NCBI GenBank assembly: GCA_946406115.1
Contig: OX291550.1
Span: 28,062,722-28,126,721, forward strand
DNA length: 64,000 nucleotides
DNA from: Apoda limacodes
Taxonomy: Eukaryota > Arthropoda > Insecta > Lepidoptera > Limacodidae
Direction: 5' to 3'
The notes beneath the pieces were generated by a model that worked only from the letters and a program-made list of their open reading frames with translations, was not told the DNA's origin and did not search any database. Made by a program: the position numbers and the translations under genes. This document shows, one piece after another, positions 1 through 11,301 of this stretch; the stretch's first letter is position 1, and the number at the start of each line of letters is the position of its first letter.

Positions 1-439
1 TTACAGTATTAATAAACAAAACAAAAAAGTAAGACTAAATACTAAGAATACCAAGAAGTTTGCAAGAGCAGACCAGCCTCCACAGGCGGCACCCGTTAGT
101 ATGACACATGAATCAGCCATCGCTTTGCTCAACCATGAGTCTACACCCCGACGAAAAGTTTTATTTTATTACCACAAGCCATCATCACTTTTACCATTAG
201 CAAAATCAATCCATTCCCCTTTACCTCACAAATAAGAGTAGAGGGCTAAAAAAAAAGACACATACATCCGTATTATTAATCTTCGACCTATTAGTGGAAT
301 TCGGTCCTCACATTTTGCATACTAGACTTCCTTCACCACCTGCCCTATAATATCAAAGGCATAACTTACGCGTTGCCGACCACTTTTAAATCCAATCCCG
401 TTTCTTTTGAAGAACCCCTTTTGTAGTCCCTAGAGAAAA

Positions 440-700
440 CCTTGTTATGAAGCTTGTTCAGCAATCTAAGCGTTAGCGGGAGGAAGCAATTCTAAAACCG
501 CACAGTGCATAACCATTCAGGTTCCAGGTTCTGTGGATGAAGTCCATGCCGATGGCGAGCGCTGCTATTGCAGGAAGTAAGTGTAGGTATACCATTTCGG
601 ACTATTCCTCAGAACCCAACCCAATATACAAGCGTAAGAACAGCGAAGTCCCTCCTCACTGTGTGTGAAACACAGGTGCCTATGAGAATTTAAGCATACA
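440..700 (-). repeat. Degenerate non-LTR retrotransposon 3' fragment
   Basis: The block around 540-640 (GGATGAAGTCCATGCCGATG, then a GCAGGAAGTA-like string and ATTCCTCAGAACCC) resembles the minus-strand retroelement fragment near 31.4 kb. It also resembles the reverse complement of 9.16-9.3 kb, where it encodes the end of a reverse-transcriptase protein. No open frame survives. The call rests on within-window similarity only. Confidence 0.4.
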
Positions 701-965
701 TATTTCGGCCTGTTGACCAAAACTTTGCCTGATCTAAGGAAAACAAAACATGCCAGAGGAAATAGGGGAGGGGGGCATGGCAGATGTGTATTATGATACC
801 AAACTTTCGAAGAGCAAAGTCATGTGACATGCATGTGTCGATACGCGTTTAGATTGTTCTGAGTTTAAGGTATTTCGGGTCTATGTCTTTTTCTGTTTAA
901 GTCGTTTTGCGTCTAGTCCGTCTTTTTAAGCAACTTCAAAAAAAGAGGAGGTTCTCAATTCGGAT

Positions 966-968
<3 letters not shown>

Positions 969-999
<31 letters not shown>
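969..999. repeat. (TA)n microsatellite
   Basis: About fifteen uninterrupted TA dinucleotides, followed by a T-rich stretch. Confidence 0.9.
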
Positions 1000-1002
<3 letters not shown>

Positions 1003-1629
1003 ATGTATCTTCGTAAATAGCTCCGTCATATATAGACGGATTTGCAAAATTCTTTTTTATTTTAAAGGATATTTACTTCCGAGGTTGTCCCATATAAATG
1101 TTGTGAAAAAAAGTAATTGATGTTAACTTGGAACTGGTGAAAAGCCTTTTATGTTGATGATTGTATAATATTATGTTACTAGAATGGATGTTTTTAGTGT
1201 ACTAAAAAAGCAATTAGAGAGAGAGATTTTGATGACATTTTTTTATTAGACACAATAGGACAAGTTGGTCTCGTTTAATTCAAAAAAAAAAGTGCATCAC
1301 TAAGGGTAGAAAAATAGGGGATGTTTGTTTTTCCACCTATAAACCGATTCTGTTGGAACTTGGCACACATATATAATTCTGATAACACACTACAACATAA
1401 TGGAGACCTGGAGAATCTGATGATGGAGACGGACGGTGGACGGCAGTCGAGGGAAAAAAACTTTAACGAAATCGAACGCACAAAAAAATTTAAAAGAGTA
1501 AAATGGCCCTTTTTCGACTATTCGAATATTCCAACTTAACTTATTTCAATGTGTAGGTACCATCGATGATTGTTGTTAATATAAAACTAAATCCATCTTA
1601 TATGACAACTAACCAAAAAACATCTATAA

Positions 1630-1800
1630 TACTAATATATATGTATATGTTTGTGAAAGTCTATTTGTTTGTTTGTTATTGCTTAGCGTGTCGCTATGAA
1701 GCAATCAATTGAGCTGATTTCTGAGGGGATGGAGAAGGAAATAGGAAATACGGACTTTTTATTCCGGAAAAGTTTCCACAGCACTTAAGAATAACCGAAT
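1630..1800 (+). repeat. Lep1-like repeat fragment
   Basis: Begins with an ACTAATAT string followed by GTTTGTGAAAGTCTATTTG, and later has TTTTTATTCCGGAAAAG. These occur in the same order as in the better-preserved Lep1-like repeats at 6.95-7.24 kb and 56.74-57.05 kb. The middle is diverged. Confidence 0.35.
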
Positions 1801-2485
1801 TTCACATTTTTTTTTTTTTGATTGATCATTAGTTCTTAATTATAATATACTAGGTGCGTAATGGTGATTTTGTCCCTCATGAATTTATTATAGTTTCACT
1901 AATTTGTTATTTTTTGTCAAGATTTTAAAATTTTAATTATGAAATGTATGGTTTCATTTATCGATTGTTTATAATTTGTTGGTGTATGTAGGTTTATCTT
2001 CACGGTCTTTATCCCCAGAAGGAGGTAACTAGAGCGCAACGTCATAATGTGGGGAGCAGCTTCTTTTCGCCGACCACTTTAGTCCTGCGTGACACGTGAC
2101 AGGGAATGTGCTTATCACCACAACACTGGTGCAGTGTATCTGGACTAAGGTAGCTTTATAAACGTTCCATACTTCACAAATTACCAGCTTTGAAGTAATA
2201 AGCGGTAAAATAAAAGATCTGGGACAGAATAATATTCCAGCATTACCAGTTCCTGACGAACTATAAGAAGTAGGTCAGGATTGGGCTGGACAGATCAGAA
2301 GTCAGTTACTGCTAACTTTATTTATAGTTTTGTTTGTGATAAAATTTATACACACTTGCAACACGCGATTGATACCCCTGTTATTGCAAGCGTCCATAGG
2401 CCACGGTGACCGCTTACCATAAGGCGGATCGTAGGCTTGTTTGCCACCTTACTAGCTATTTACTTCCCATCACTTCGTACACATA

Positions 2486-3485
2486 TTTTTTTATTATAAA
2501 TAATAACGTTTGTTTATATCATAGACATAGGATTTTTTCACTACGTTGTTTATATACTTTTTGACGTAGTATATTTGACATCGCAATCTGTCATAGAATT
2601 AAAATCCCATATCTAACCTCCCTGTACTACTCATAATCGCCATATACTAAAAATAAAAACTCAAGTACTCGTATGCGTCTGCCGGACAAAAAGCTAGCCA
2701 CCCATTTGCACAAACCCTCGGGCACTCCGTAAGGTGGCAACTTTGATAGAAGATCACGGAGCCAGACCCGATCGTACGCTTTCGCTATGTCCAGGCTACA
2801 TGCTAATGTCTCCCCCTGACTCTTAATGGCTAGTACCCATCGGTGTGTGAGATACACTAGAAAGTCACTAGTCGAGCGACCGTACCGCAAACCATATTGG
2901 CGGTCACTGATCAGGTCGTGTTTTTCTAGGTATCTTAGAAGCTGTGCGTTGATCACACACTTCATCACCTTGGAGAGGCGGGAGGTAATAGCAATAGGCC
3001 TATAATTCGATGAATCTGATCTTTCGCCATTTTTGGGTACCAGGTGCAAAATTGCCTACTGTGGTAGATAAGCACGAAGAGGCGCGTGAGTATAGGATAT
3101 AACTCAGGAGCACACTGTTTAAGCGCCACTGCTGGTATACCGTTTGGCCCACTTTACTTATGAATGTCTAAATAAAGCAATGCCCGCCGGACTTCTAGCT
3201 GCGTTATTGAGATTTCCGGCATGGTCTTACCACACCACAGTATAGTAGATCGTACAGCGCCTTCGTCGTTCATTTTGGAATTAGTGGCAAAAAGACTGCC
3301 CAGTAGTCTTTTTATTTTGCCAATTACCTTTTACTTAAAATTGTAGTGTCCGTCTTGCGAATTTTTATGGCGTGGCATAATGGTTTCTGTCTTATGAATT
3401 TTCGGTCAGCCTGCGCGAGTTTATCATCTTTTACCCATCACAAAAAAAGTGCTCAACGCCGCTAAAGAAGTTTTCACTTAAAAAA
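2486..3485 (-). mobile_element. Internally deleted non-LTR retrotransposon
   Basis: Read on the minus strand, it starts with AAGTGAAAACTTCTTTAGCG, the same 5' segment that opens each unit of the array at 50.94 kb. It then runs through part of a reverse transcriptase. It ends with a 3' segment (GCGATTATGAGTAGTACAGG, ATACTACGTC, then an ATT-rich tail) that also closes each unit of that array. Only about 1 kb remains, so most of the coding region, including any endonuclease, is missing. Clade was not determined; the conserved blocks suggest a jockey/CR1-like relative. Confidence 0.7.
2627..3049 (-). pseudogene. Reverse transcriptase fragment (non-LTR)
   Basis: A 140-residue open stretch shows non-LTR reverse transcriptase blocks: SNYRPIAITS, then QLLRYLEKHDLISDRQYGLR, then SLDIAKAYDRVW (the first catalytic-aspartate block), then LPPYGVPEGLCKWVASFLSG. 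Upstream on the minus strand (to about 3300) more of the same protein can be read, but it is interrupted by stop codons. The FADD catalytic block and the C-terminus are absent because the sequence passes directly into the 3' terminal segment. This is a dead fragment of the 2486-3485 element, not a host gene. Confidence 0.8.
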
Positions 3486-5293
3486 TACATACATATAATC
3501 ATACAACAAAACAATGATTAATATATATATGCATATCAATAAGTATATGTACTTGTTTGTTTTGATACATTAAACGTTAATAATCAATTTAATTTCATTC
3601 TATAACCATGATAAATAAAAAAGGCAAGCAGTGCCATAAATAACAATAAGTCATATAACTATAAGCGCGGGCAATAGCTAGTAATTTAATTTAAAATTTT
3701 TGATAAAAATTAAATACATTTTTGTGACCATACACATTTCGTAGTTGACTTCCAGACGACATTTGCTTAAAAGGATCGTGTCGTCGACGGTTTCTGTTTA
3801 TAAAGCTTACGAGTAATTTCGGCTGTCAATGACGTCACAAAGACCCAATTATTATGCCAAATATCGACACTGAAAGTCTGACTGAAGCTGTGTTTATTTA
3901 AAGGATCCTTTAAGTATGAATAATTAATAAATTTTATGATAATTGGATCTTAAGTTAATCTTATGATACTAAATCTGACAAACACTGAGAGCGGATCTGG
4001 CAGACGTTATTCCGCCCTTTTCGTTGTTGACATTCCTTGTTGCGTCGCTCGCCTACGCTATTACTTCAAAACGAAGTAATAGGTTAGGGTTCTTTCAGGC
4101 TAAGTTTAAGCTCGGCTTCTAAGTCGCAGCGTAGTGTCAAATAGCCTATAACATTTCCCAAGAATTGGGCTAATAAATAAAAAAAAAATTTTTTTGAAAT
4201 TCTGGTTGGATACACAAACATTTTTCGTATTCGTGGGTGCGAATACGGATGCTGATTTTATAAAGGCGGATGCAGATCTATAGTTTTTTGACATGCTTAG
4301 TTAAATCACATATATTTTGGTAACCTTTTACTAATCAACCATATGTTTAGTATGAAAATATAAAAATTTTGCACTGTATCTAATAAACAGAAACGTTGCT
4401 GAAAAATATTTATTACAATTATAATACATCCGCTTAAACTCCGCATTGATTTTTGCGGATGCAGATGCGAAGGTGTTATTCAATGCGGATGTTCTGTGCA
4501 GATGAAGTTGCAAAGAACTGCAACATCTTTGCTCTCTATGCGCGCATTAGATCGTTCTCTTGATCGAAAATGAATGCGCTCTATGTGCATTATGGCAGCA
4601 CTTACGAGTTTTTCCGGTACGCATTCATTGGCTGTACACTCTCGGAAAGCAGATCATGGATACGCTGTCAAACTATTAAAAAGCCATATTGTTTGCTTAC
4701 ATTTGGTGAACAGAACGATTTCAAAGTCCATAGCTCTTAATGTCGTCAACAAAACGGAGCTTCAATAATTTCAAAATTAATTTTGTAAACAGAATTTGTA
4801 TTGTTTTAATTTCAAATTGTTGAAAGTTAGGCGATAGGATTTGTAAGTGCTGTGACGTACCTATAGATAGACGGACTCCCAAGTCTAAATAAGGATTCCT
4901 TCTTTATTTAGTACAGAACCCTGAAATTGATCGAGTTCTATTTCTGTAATTTTTAAACTAGTTGAAAATATATATCTAAATAAAGCTTTCGATACTTAAT
5001 TGAACTTCCAGAATGTGATTAGTAAATTTTTAAATAAGTAATAAAAGGCACCTATTTCACCCATTGCGCCATAGCTCAAGTCAAGTCTGAAATAGCTGCC
5101 TTAAACTCAAATTATAAAACTCTTTTCATTTTGAAGAATATAAGGAAAGTATACACAACCCCGATATTTATAGTACATTGTATATTAAGTTGATGGCATA
5201 TCCAAACGACTTAAGTTTGCAAGAATTTGATTAATTTTTTTAGAGTCCTGAGTACACTTCCAAATAAGTTGAAGACTTAATTAGGTGAATTTG
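3486..5293. other. Gene-free stretch; possible MITE remains at 4.1-4.55 kb
   Basis: No gene is visible. Near 4215-4290 and 4430-4505 the motif GCGGATGCAGAT recurs with variants (ATACGGATGCTGAT, ATGCGGATGTTC), partly in inverted arrangement. This suggests a small DNA element. The short minus-strand frames over it read as serine/alanine-rich repeats, which is a by-product of the motif. The rest is AT-rich. Confidence 0.4.
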
Positions 5294-5567
5294 CTAATCC
5301 CATTAATATTATAAAGGCGAAAGTTTGTGAGTGTGTGAGTGTGTGAGTGTGTATGTTTGTTACTTCATCGCGCTTCAACCACTGGACGGATCGGAATGAA
5401 ACTTGGTAGACCGGGAGACAGTGACACATAATATTGGGTCATTTGTATGGCGGCCATTTGGAACCGTCCGAAAAGTATGGCATGGTGATGTTCGTGAATG
5501 GCTACTCGACGATGATTAGCTGTGCAAAAATTAGCTTGGTACAAATGGTTGAATTGTTTTTTATATA

Positions 5568-6457
5568 CACACCGGCACAATTAGCGGAACAGAAAAAAAA
5601 GTGAGACTATGAGATAATAACGCATATATTTGACGAAAATGTAATTAGACACAAAATAACAAATTGATTAACATCTTTTAACAAGGACTTTGAAAAGTCT
5701 TCGTTATTTTTTATTGAAAAATAAAGAAATTTGAAATAAGTGAAATTTTTAGATGATTATGAACCATCACAAAAAATAAAAAAAAGTAAGCATTAAATGA
5801 TTTAACAATAAAATTAAAGCAAAATTAATAACGAGTGTTTCCCCCTCTTGCTATGATTACGGTTACGTCTGGGCATGCTACAGATTATGTTATCGATGAT
5901 TTCTTGAGGCAACCGCTCCCACTCCTCAAGTAATGCGTTTCCAAGTTCATTCAGATTATTGGGGGTGGCATTCTGGATTTAACCCTTCTTTTTAGCAAGT
6001 CCCAGACATGCTCTATCGGATTCATATCGGGGGAATTTGCTGGCCACTGCATCACCGGTATACCTACGTGGCTCAGATATGCCTGTACCGATTGTGCACT
6101 ATGAGCACGAGCATTATCTTGCATTAGAATAAAGTCGTCACCAATAAATGGGGCAAATGATACAACATGTTCTTCTAAAATGTCTCTGATGTATCGATCT
6201 GCTGTCATGGTCCCTCCTGTGACTATCACTAACTCCGTGCGAGCTCCTAAACATATCCCTCCGCAAACCATAATCGAGCCGCCACCATAAGCCACTGTGT
6301 GTTCAAAATTAGACTGTATGTGGCGTTCTTCTTTGCGTCTCCATATTCGCTGTCTCCCATCGATCTGTTTTAAAAGAACTCTGCACTCATCAGTAAAGAG
6401 AACCTGCTGCCATTCATTCAAATCCTTTTTTTGTGTTCCGCTAATTGTGCCGGTGTG
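5568..6457 (-). mobile_element. Tc1-like transposon, internally deleted
   Basis: The left end is CACACCGGCACAATTAGCGG. The right end, reverse-complemented, begins with the same 20 bases and continues AACACAAAAAAAGG. TA flanks both ends (5566-5567 and 6458-6459). At 890 bp it is much shorter than a full Tc1 element (about 1.6 kb). The minus-strand transposase begins inside the right TIR region, directly with the FTDE block, so the N-terminal DNA-binding half was deleted. Confidence 0.85.
5814..6440 (-). pseudogene. Tc1-family transposase, C-terminal part, frameshifted
   Basis: The catalytic domain of a Tc1 DDE transposase is readable on the minus strand: WQQVLFTDECR (first Asp), then GGSIMVCGG, MQDNARAH (second Asp), then NSPDMNPIEHVWD (Glu, D34E type). 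After KSRMPPP near 5964 the frame shifts. The following 49 or so codons in another frame still match the family's tail (NNLNELGNALLEEWERLPQE, then a SMPRRN block) up to a stop at 5814-5816. The open frame extends past the element to 6880, but that N-terminal extension is read through the nesting elements and is not transposase. The helix-turn-helix half is missing, so the gene is dead. Confidence 0.85.
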
Positions 6458-6951
6458 TATATTAATGTGTTCGCGTCGGTATGGCGGGCTGTAAGTCACA
6501 CCGGAGAAATATGGCATTACGCTTCCGCTTACTTTTTTATATGGACTATCGGAAAATACAAGGATTTTTGCGGAACAAATCGTTCGACACTCGTAATTTA
6601 TCCGACACGTTCGACTAACACCCACGCGATTGGGCCGCCGGTACCAGCGCAAGACCATCATTTTTCTTTTCGTCATTAAGTAGTTAGACCCTTGAAGAAC
6701 CGACATACTGGTACAAATGACCCAATATTTTGTGTCACTGTCTCCCAGTCTATGGCATACATGGTTAGGTCCTGGAATAGCATATAGGATGCTTTTTATC
6801 CTGAAATTCTCGCGGGAATAACTATAACCGAGCTTAAACGAACTATAGCTATAGCTACAGCTTGATATAGCAAACTTCATTAGTGTAATTAAGGAGTAAA
6901 TCTAAATCGCCGATAACCAAATTTAGGACAGGGCGGCTAAATTCATTACCA

Positions 6952-7240
6952 GCTATCCCATTAATATTATAAATGCGAAAGTCTGGATGTTTGGTTGTTT
7001 GACACGCTTCAACCACTGGATGGATCCAGTGGATTCGGAAAAGGACAAAGGCTACTTTTTATTCCGGGAAATTCAAAAGTTTCCGCGGGAGTAACTATAA
7101 CCGAAGTCCACGAACGAACCATAGCTGCAGCTATAGCTTGCTATAACAAACTTCTTTAGTATAATCAAGGTGTTTCTGTAAGTTAACGGCGAACGTTAAC
7201 CAAATGTAGGGCGGGCGGAGCCGAGGAAAATGTCTAGTAT
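6952..7240 (+). repeat. Lep1-like repeat
   Basis: Contains ATTAATATTATAAATGCGAA, CGCTTCAACCACTGGATGGA, TTTTTATTCCGGGAAATTC, CCGCGGGAGTAACTATAACC and GGGCGGGCGGAGCCGAGG in that order. It lies about 10 bp after a first, interrupted copy, so the two are arranged head to tail. Confidence 0.7.
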
Positions 7241-7249
7241 TATTATAAT

Positions 7250-8590
7250 TTGCAGTAAAAAAAAATTTGGTCTGACGCTCTATTTTGTGCTTTGGGCGAG
7301 ATATATTCTCTTCATTTCTATTTCATAAAATATATATTTTATATATTATATATGACGATATATGAATTTGCTTATTTCAGAATTCTAAATAAATTTTTGA
7401 GTTTTATACTGACAAAAAACAAAGAAAATCGAGATTTTCAACCTGCTGTCACGTGCTAGCGGCTATTGTACGTGAAACTGTGTCTCTTTGTATGCTTCAA
7501 TAGTATAATATGTCTTTTTACACTGGTCGAAACGGCACGCTTTTGCTAGGGTATGCCATAGTCTTAAGGTTAGTAAGGAGAAAATAACTTACGAGAGGCT
7601 ATTCAGAAGCCTTAGTCCGAAGTCCAAAGGCTTTAGTGATTCAAGTTTGTAATTTTTTTCCGTACCGCCCGTTTTGTTTTTCATTACATTTGCGATTACA
7701 TAAATAAAAATATAAGGTGAATAAATAAAAAATCTCACCAAAACACAATTGAAATGGAAGAAATAAAAGTAGATAAAACAACGCCACTGCCAAATGTTAT
7801 AAATAAAAGTTTTATCTCTCATCGGATTTTATTTAAGCCACCCTTTCTTTTTCTGATGTTGATGCTGCTTCAATTAGATACACCACGTATCTGAATGAAG
7901 CCAGAACTGCTTGATCATCGTTTTTTCCTGATGAGGATTTACCATTGGACATGCCAGTAGAATGTGTCGAATAATAAGGTAGTTTAAAATGAACTGATGC
8001 GAATGTTCAGATTATATCGTTACGGTCACGGCACGGTTTTTGGCAGTTTTGGAAAGAAAGTTTGGCCACTGGCTTCACACTCTCCCCTTACATAAATTAG
8101 GTACACATTTGGATCGTGACAGTTTGCGCATTGCAATATGCTTGCGACTTGACGCTTAGGTTTGGGAACCTCATAAATATCATTGTGGGAATATTATGGA
8201 CGAAAAATGAAATTGTAGAATGGCCGACGCTAGTTCCTTGGACACAAAGTCTTTTATAAAAGATTTGTCTAAAAGAGTTGTATATCTTTCGGCGATCTGA
8301 GGGCAGGGAGTCTATTTGCTCAATGACCAACTTCCTATTTCTTGATTTGCGTTTTTGAGTAAAGCTCCTTTCTTGATCGTGAGGCCATTGGTGGGTTCGC
8401 ATTATTAACGGACTCACCTCACAATTCATCCTGTTCGTCTTACAAACTCTACTTATCTAGCAAAGACTTACTTTCACGGCCGCAACCTTAATGTAGGTAC
8501 TACAAGTTTTTTTTTAACATCAGTGAATAAATGAGTAATAATAGTGAAATACTGAAATAGATATATTGTCTATTGCATTTTACATTATTT
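7250..8590. other. Gene-free stretch
   Basis: No recognisable gene. Minus-strand frames at 7589-7822 and 8097-8429 are open but lack conserved motifs and convincing splice sites. Nothing specific is supported. Confidence 0.4.
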
Positions 8591-9352
8591 GCTTGCATAT
8601 CGAATTACAGACCAATCCCTATTACCTCTCTCATCTCCAATGTGATACAGCGTTGGTTAACACAGCTTCTTAAGATAACTAGAAATGTTTTTCATTAATG
8701 ATCTGATCAGCGACCGTCAATGCGGCTTTTGCAACGGCCGTAATCTTCTAGTGTATCACACACCAATGGGCACTGGCTGTTCAGAGTCAGGGTGAGGCAT
8801 TTGCATGTAGCCTATTGATAGTGAAGGCATTCCATTGGGTCTGCCCGCCGGAGTCTTCTGTCAAAATTGCTTTTCTTTTTTGAACAAACAAGTGGCTAAC
8901 TTTCTAACCGGCAGACGCATAAGTGCCATACTTTAGTACGTTGTTCTGATAGCATGGATACTGTGCTGTCTCCTACGCTGTTTCTGATGCATATCAATGA
9001 TATGTTGTCCATCTACGACGACAGTGCTGGAGACGCTAATTACACGGGCCTTGCAAATATCCTTCGTTCTGATTTGAAGAAAAACGCGGAGAACTTGTGG
9101 CAAAAATCGAGACCATTCTCTCCAAGCTGAAAAAAAAAACTTGGCGTACTAAACAGATCTATGCAGCACTTCAACTCGGGGCAAAGGTTGGTGGTGTTGA
9201 GAGAAATGATGCCCACGGCTTCTTTCTACCATCGCAGCGCTAGCCATCGGCAGGGAATTTATTCTCATACCTTAAAACGTAAATGGTCACGGACAGTGCG
9301 GTTTGAGATGAACTTTCTCCCACGAACGTTTAAGTTGGAAAAAAAACTTTAG
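8590..9352 (+). pseudogene. Decayed non-LTR reverse transcriptase, 3' half
   Basis: The frames break repeatedly, but blocks of the same family as 2627-3049 can be read: YRPIPITSLIS, NDLISDRQCGF, LTGRRIS, LSPTLFLMHINDM, DANYTGLANILRSDLKKN. It ends with the family's C-terminal block in an open frame at about 9161-9352 (MPTASFYHRSASHRQG, then RTVRFEMNFLPRTFKL). Order and orientation fit a single plus-strand insertion with internal deletions. Confidence 0.75.
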
Positions 9353-9564
9353 TAGCTACAAGTAAATAATACTAATAACCACTAAAATATTTATAATTCC
9401 GAGGGCAAGTAAATTACACTGACGGTTACCAATGAGTTTATTTATTGTATTAATTAACAGAAATAAAACTAGTCTTGTCGGAATAACAGTGTTGTTTACT
9501 AAAAACAAGTAAAATTTAATGGAATGCAAAAAACGTACGAACACACGCTTACAATCAGCGTTTA

Positions 9565-9990
9565 ATTACACCGATACGAGTAGATAGTCCTCATGAAGCT
9601 CTGTGATGCGAAGCGTACGGTTGATAACTGGTCAGTGTACCTGGTAGATGATGGAAGGGCTGCGGCGGATAGGGCGTCACAAATCCGTTCAGCACAAGTT
9701 TCCATTTGTGGAGTGGCCGGCCAAGGGGAATCCTCCGCCAGGAGAGGAGTTATGCCTGGAGAATGCCGTGTCAATCCCGGATTTTTTTTATTTTTTTCTG
9801 AACTGACTATGCAGTTGGCTGTTGCAGCCATTACTGCTTCACCGGGCTTTTTGGGGCGAGACTCTGAAAGAGCCTCAGCCCATATAGTGCCCAACGCTCA
9901 AGGATTCCCCGCGGGGGAAGCCTCGGCTTGGGTTGTCGCTCTCGGGGGCGTCCCTTCGACCGGCGTGAGTCTCGAACCCGAAGGTGTCAT
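9565..9990 (-). repeat. Retroelement 3' end and adjoining retroelement fragment
   Basis: The part at about 9795-9985, read on minus, is the same GC-rich 3' region as 24.02-24.2 kb (TTCGGGTTCGAGACTCACG, AAAAAGCCCGGTGAAGCAG, ending CAGTTCAGAAAAAAA). The A-run near 9780-9795 marks its 3' end. The next part (9590-9740) resembles 25.70-25.80 kb (CTTCGCATC.CAGAGCTTCAT) on the opposite strand. The large open frames on both strands here are by-products of GC richness. Confidence 0.65.
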
Positions 9991-11221
9991 ACTTGTATTT
10001 CGGTATGTCGGTATATATGCGAACTATCAAAAAAACTTCGATAGCGCGATGTAAAACGCGTGACGTCAACCTTAATTCGTAGCAGTACGATATGATGTTT
10101 TTTATTAGTAAACTTCACTAATACCTAGAAGAGGTGTTTGTAAACGTTAATTGGCCTTCACTGTAATGACAAGTAGTGTTTTATCTGCCCACTTTAATAA
10201 AACTTTTTGCAATCTTTAGTAAGCTTTATTTGTTGATATTAATTACCCTACTCATAAATTGCAGAAAAGTTTTATAGGATTTGTAGAATTCTGTAATCCG
10301 AAGTACAAATTATTAATAACGGGAATTAAAAAAACTATTTTGTTGTTATTATTTTATGGAATTAATAAAATTTACTTAAATTTATAATGATTTGTAATTT
10401 CCAGATTTTTTTTTTTTTATATTAATAAAATTTAGTATTAACGCATTTTAATAAACAGTTTTTTAATTCGAACAATATTTTTTTTTGTTTTTCTCCGTGT
10501 ACAATATGGGGTTCTTTAAGAAAGAAGTGATTAGATGTTTAAAGGGTTGGCAATCGCTTCACATCAGGCGGACCGTAATCTTGTTTGCCACCTTCGTGAG
10601 AGAAGAAAAAACATAACTTATCTTAGTTTTCTTTTATATGCTTAAGACTTTTGTAACGTCTGTTGGTTACTGCAATGACGATGGTTAATTTCGTTATAAA
10701 ATTTCAAGTTAATCAATTACAAAGTTAATAAGGATCCATGTCCAGAACAACATCACAAACAAAAAAATCTAGAAAGTTAAGAATTATATTGTAGTATTAC
10801 ATAGCTCTCTTGCGAAACAAAGAATATTTAGAGAAAAAATCTAGAACATGTGGTTAATTAAGCTACAAATAAATTTAAAATATATGTCAAAGATAGTTTA
10901 TATTAATGAAAAAAAGCTATTACACAGTTAATGAATACATTAATGATAGAACAGAATTATAACTTAATTATTTGGGAGGCATTTGTAATATTTTTTTAAA
11001 TTAAAACATCATGTTTATAATGTTATGAGTAGGTATTATCTGGTGTAAGAATATATTGTATTATTTTTAGTAGGAAGTTGAAAAAATATAAAAGATTAAC
11101 TACTGACTTTCTTGTCGGTTCTTCTCGCTGGTAAATACATTCCGAACCGGTAGTAAAGTAAAACTGACTATTCAATATTGCTGTTTAAAAGTTTATTTGC
11201 TTACAAAAGTTTAAGTAATCG
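9991..11221. other. Gene-free AT-rich stretch
   Basis: Very AT-rich with long A/T runs and no coding signal. The segment at about 10540-10600 (CATCAGGCGGACCGTAATCT, TTGTTTGCCACCTT) is a dispersed retroelement 3' motif also seen near 2.4 kb. Confidence 0.5.
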
Positions 11222-11301
11222 AAATGTGAGAGTGCCGTTGCTCGCAGTGTAACTACGATACAAATGTGAGAGTGCCGTTGCTCGCAGTGTAACTACGATA
11301 C
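11222..11301 (+). repeat. 40-bp direct tandem duplication
   Basis: Two perfect adjacent copies of a 40-bp unit containing GTGAGAGTGCCGTTGCTCGC. The offset between copies is exactly 40 bp. Confidence 0.95.

Larger units (their letters stand above)
1..2485. other. Gene-free AT-rich stretch with repeat debris
   Basis: No convincing coding exon is visible. The small open frames near 1.3-1.5 kb are low-complexity and overlap on both strands. The stretch holds a retroelement scrap at about 440-700, a TA microsatellite near 970-1000, and a Lep1-like scrap near 1630-1800. At about 2400-2460 there is a short segment containing TTGTTTGCCACCTT. A very similar motif recurs near 10.55 kb and, inverted, near 22.12 kb, and looks like the conserved 3' end of a dispersed retroelement family. 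Confidence 0.5.
5409..6750. mobile_element. TIR DNA element with TA target duplication
   Basis: The left end reads GACCGGGAGACAGTGACAC and continues ATAATATTGGGTCATTTGTA. The right end, reverse-complemented, reads GACTGGGAGACAGTGACAC and continues AAAATATTGGGTCATTTGTA. These are inverted repeats of nearly 40 bp. TA lies directly outside both ends (5407-5408 and 6751-6752), the target duplication of the Tc1/mariner superfamily. It sits inside a Lep1-like repeat and itself contains the Tc1 derivative at 5568-6457. Without that, only about 450 bp of its own sequence remains and no transposase of its own is recognisable. Confidence 0.8.
5294..6948 (+). mobile_element. Lep1-like repeat, interrupted by a nested insertion
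   Basis: The left part (ATTAATATTATAAAGGCGAAAG, CGCTTCAACCACTGGACGGA, AAACTTGG) stops at 5408. The right part resumes at 6751 with TGGCATACATGG, CGCGGGAATAACTATAACCG and GCCGATAACC...AGGGCGG. Joined, they follow the order of the uninterrupted relatives at 6952-7240 and 56745-57055. Such repeats are widespread in Lepidoptera and have been linked to Helitron-like Lep1/MINE elements; that family assignment is from memory and tentative. Confidence 0.65.

Noticed and set aside
4106..4513. Two minus-strand small proteins rich in Ser and Ala
   Set aside because: The composition follows directly from the repeated GCGGATGCAGAT motif of a DNA repeat.
6458..6880. N-terminal part of the 309-residue frame over the Tc1 element
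   Set aside because: It is read through the outer TIR element and Lep1-like repeat, beyond the Tc1 terminal repeat, so it is not part of the transposase.
9593..10069. 153-residue plus-strand frame and its antisense partners
   Set aside because: They cover the inverted retroelement 3' end; no protein motif fits the plus-strand reading.
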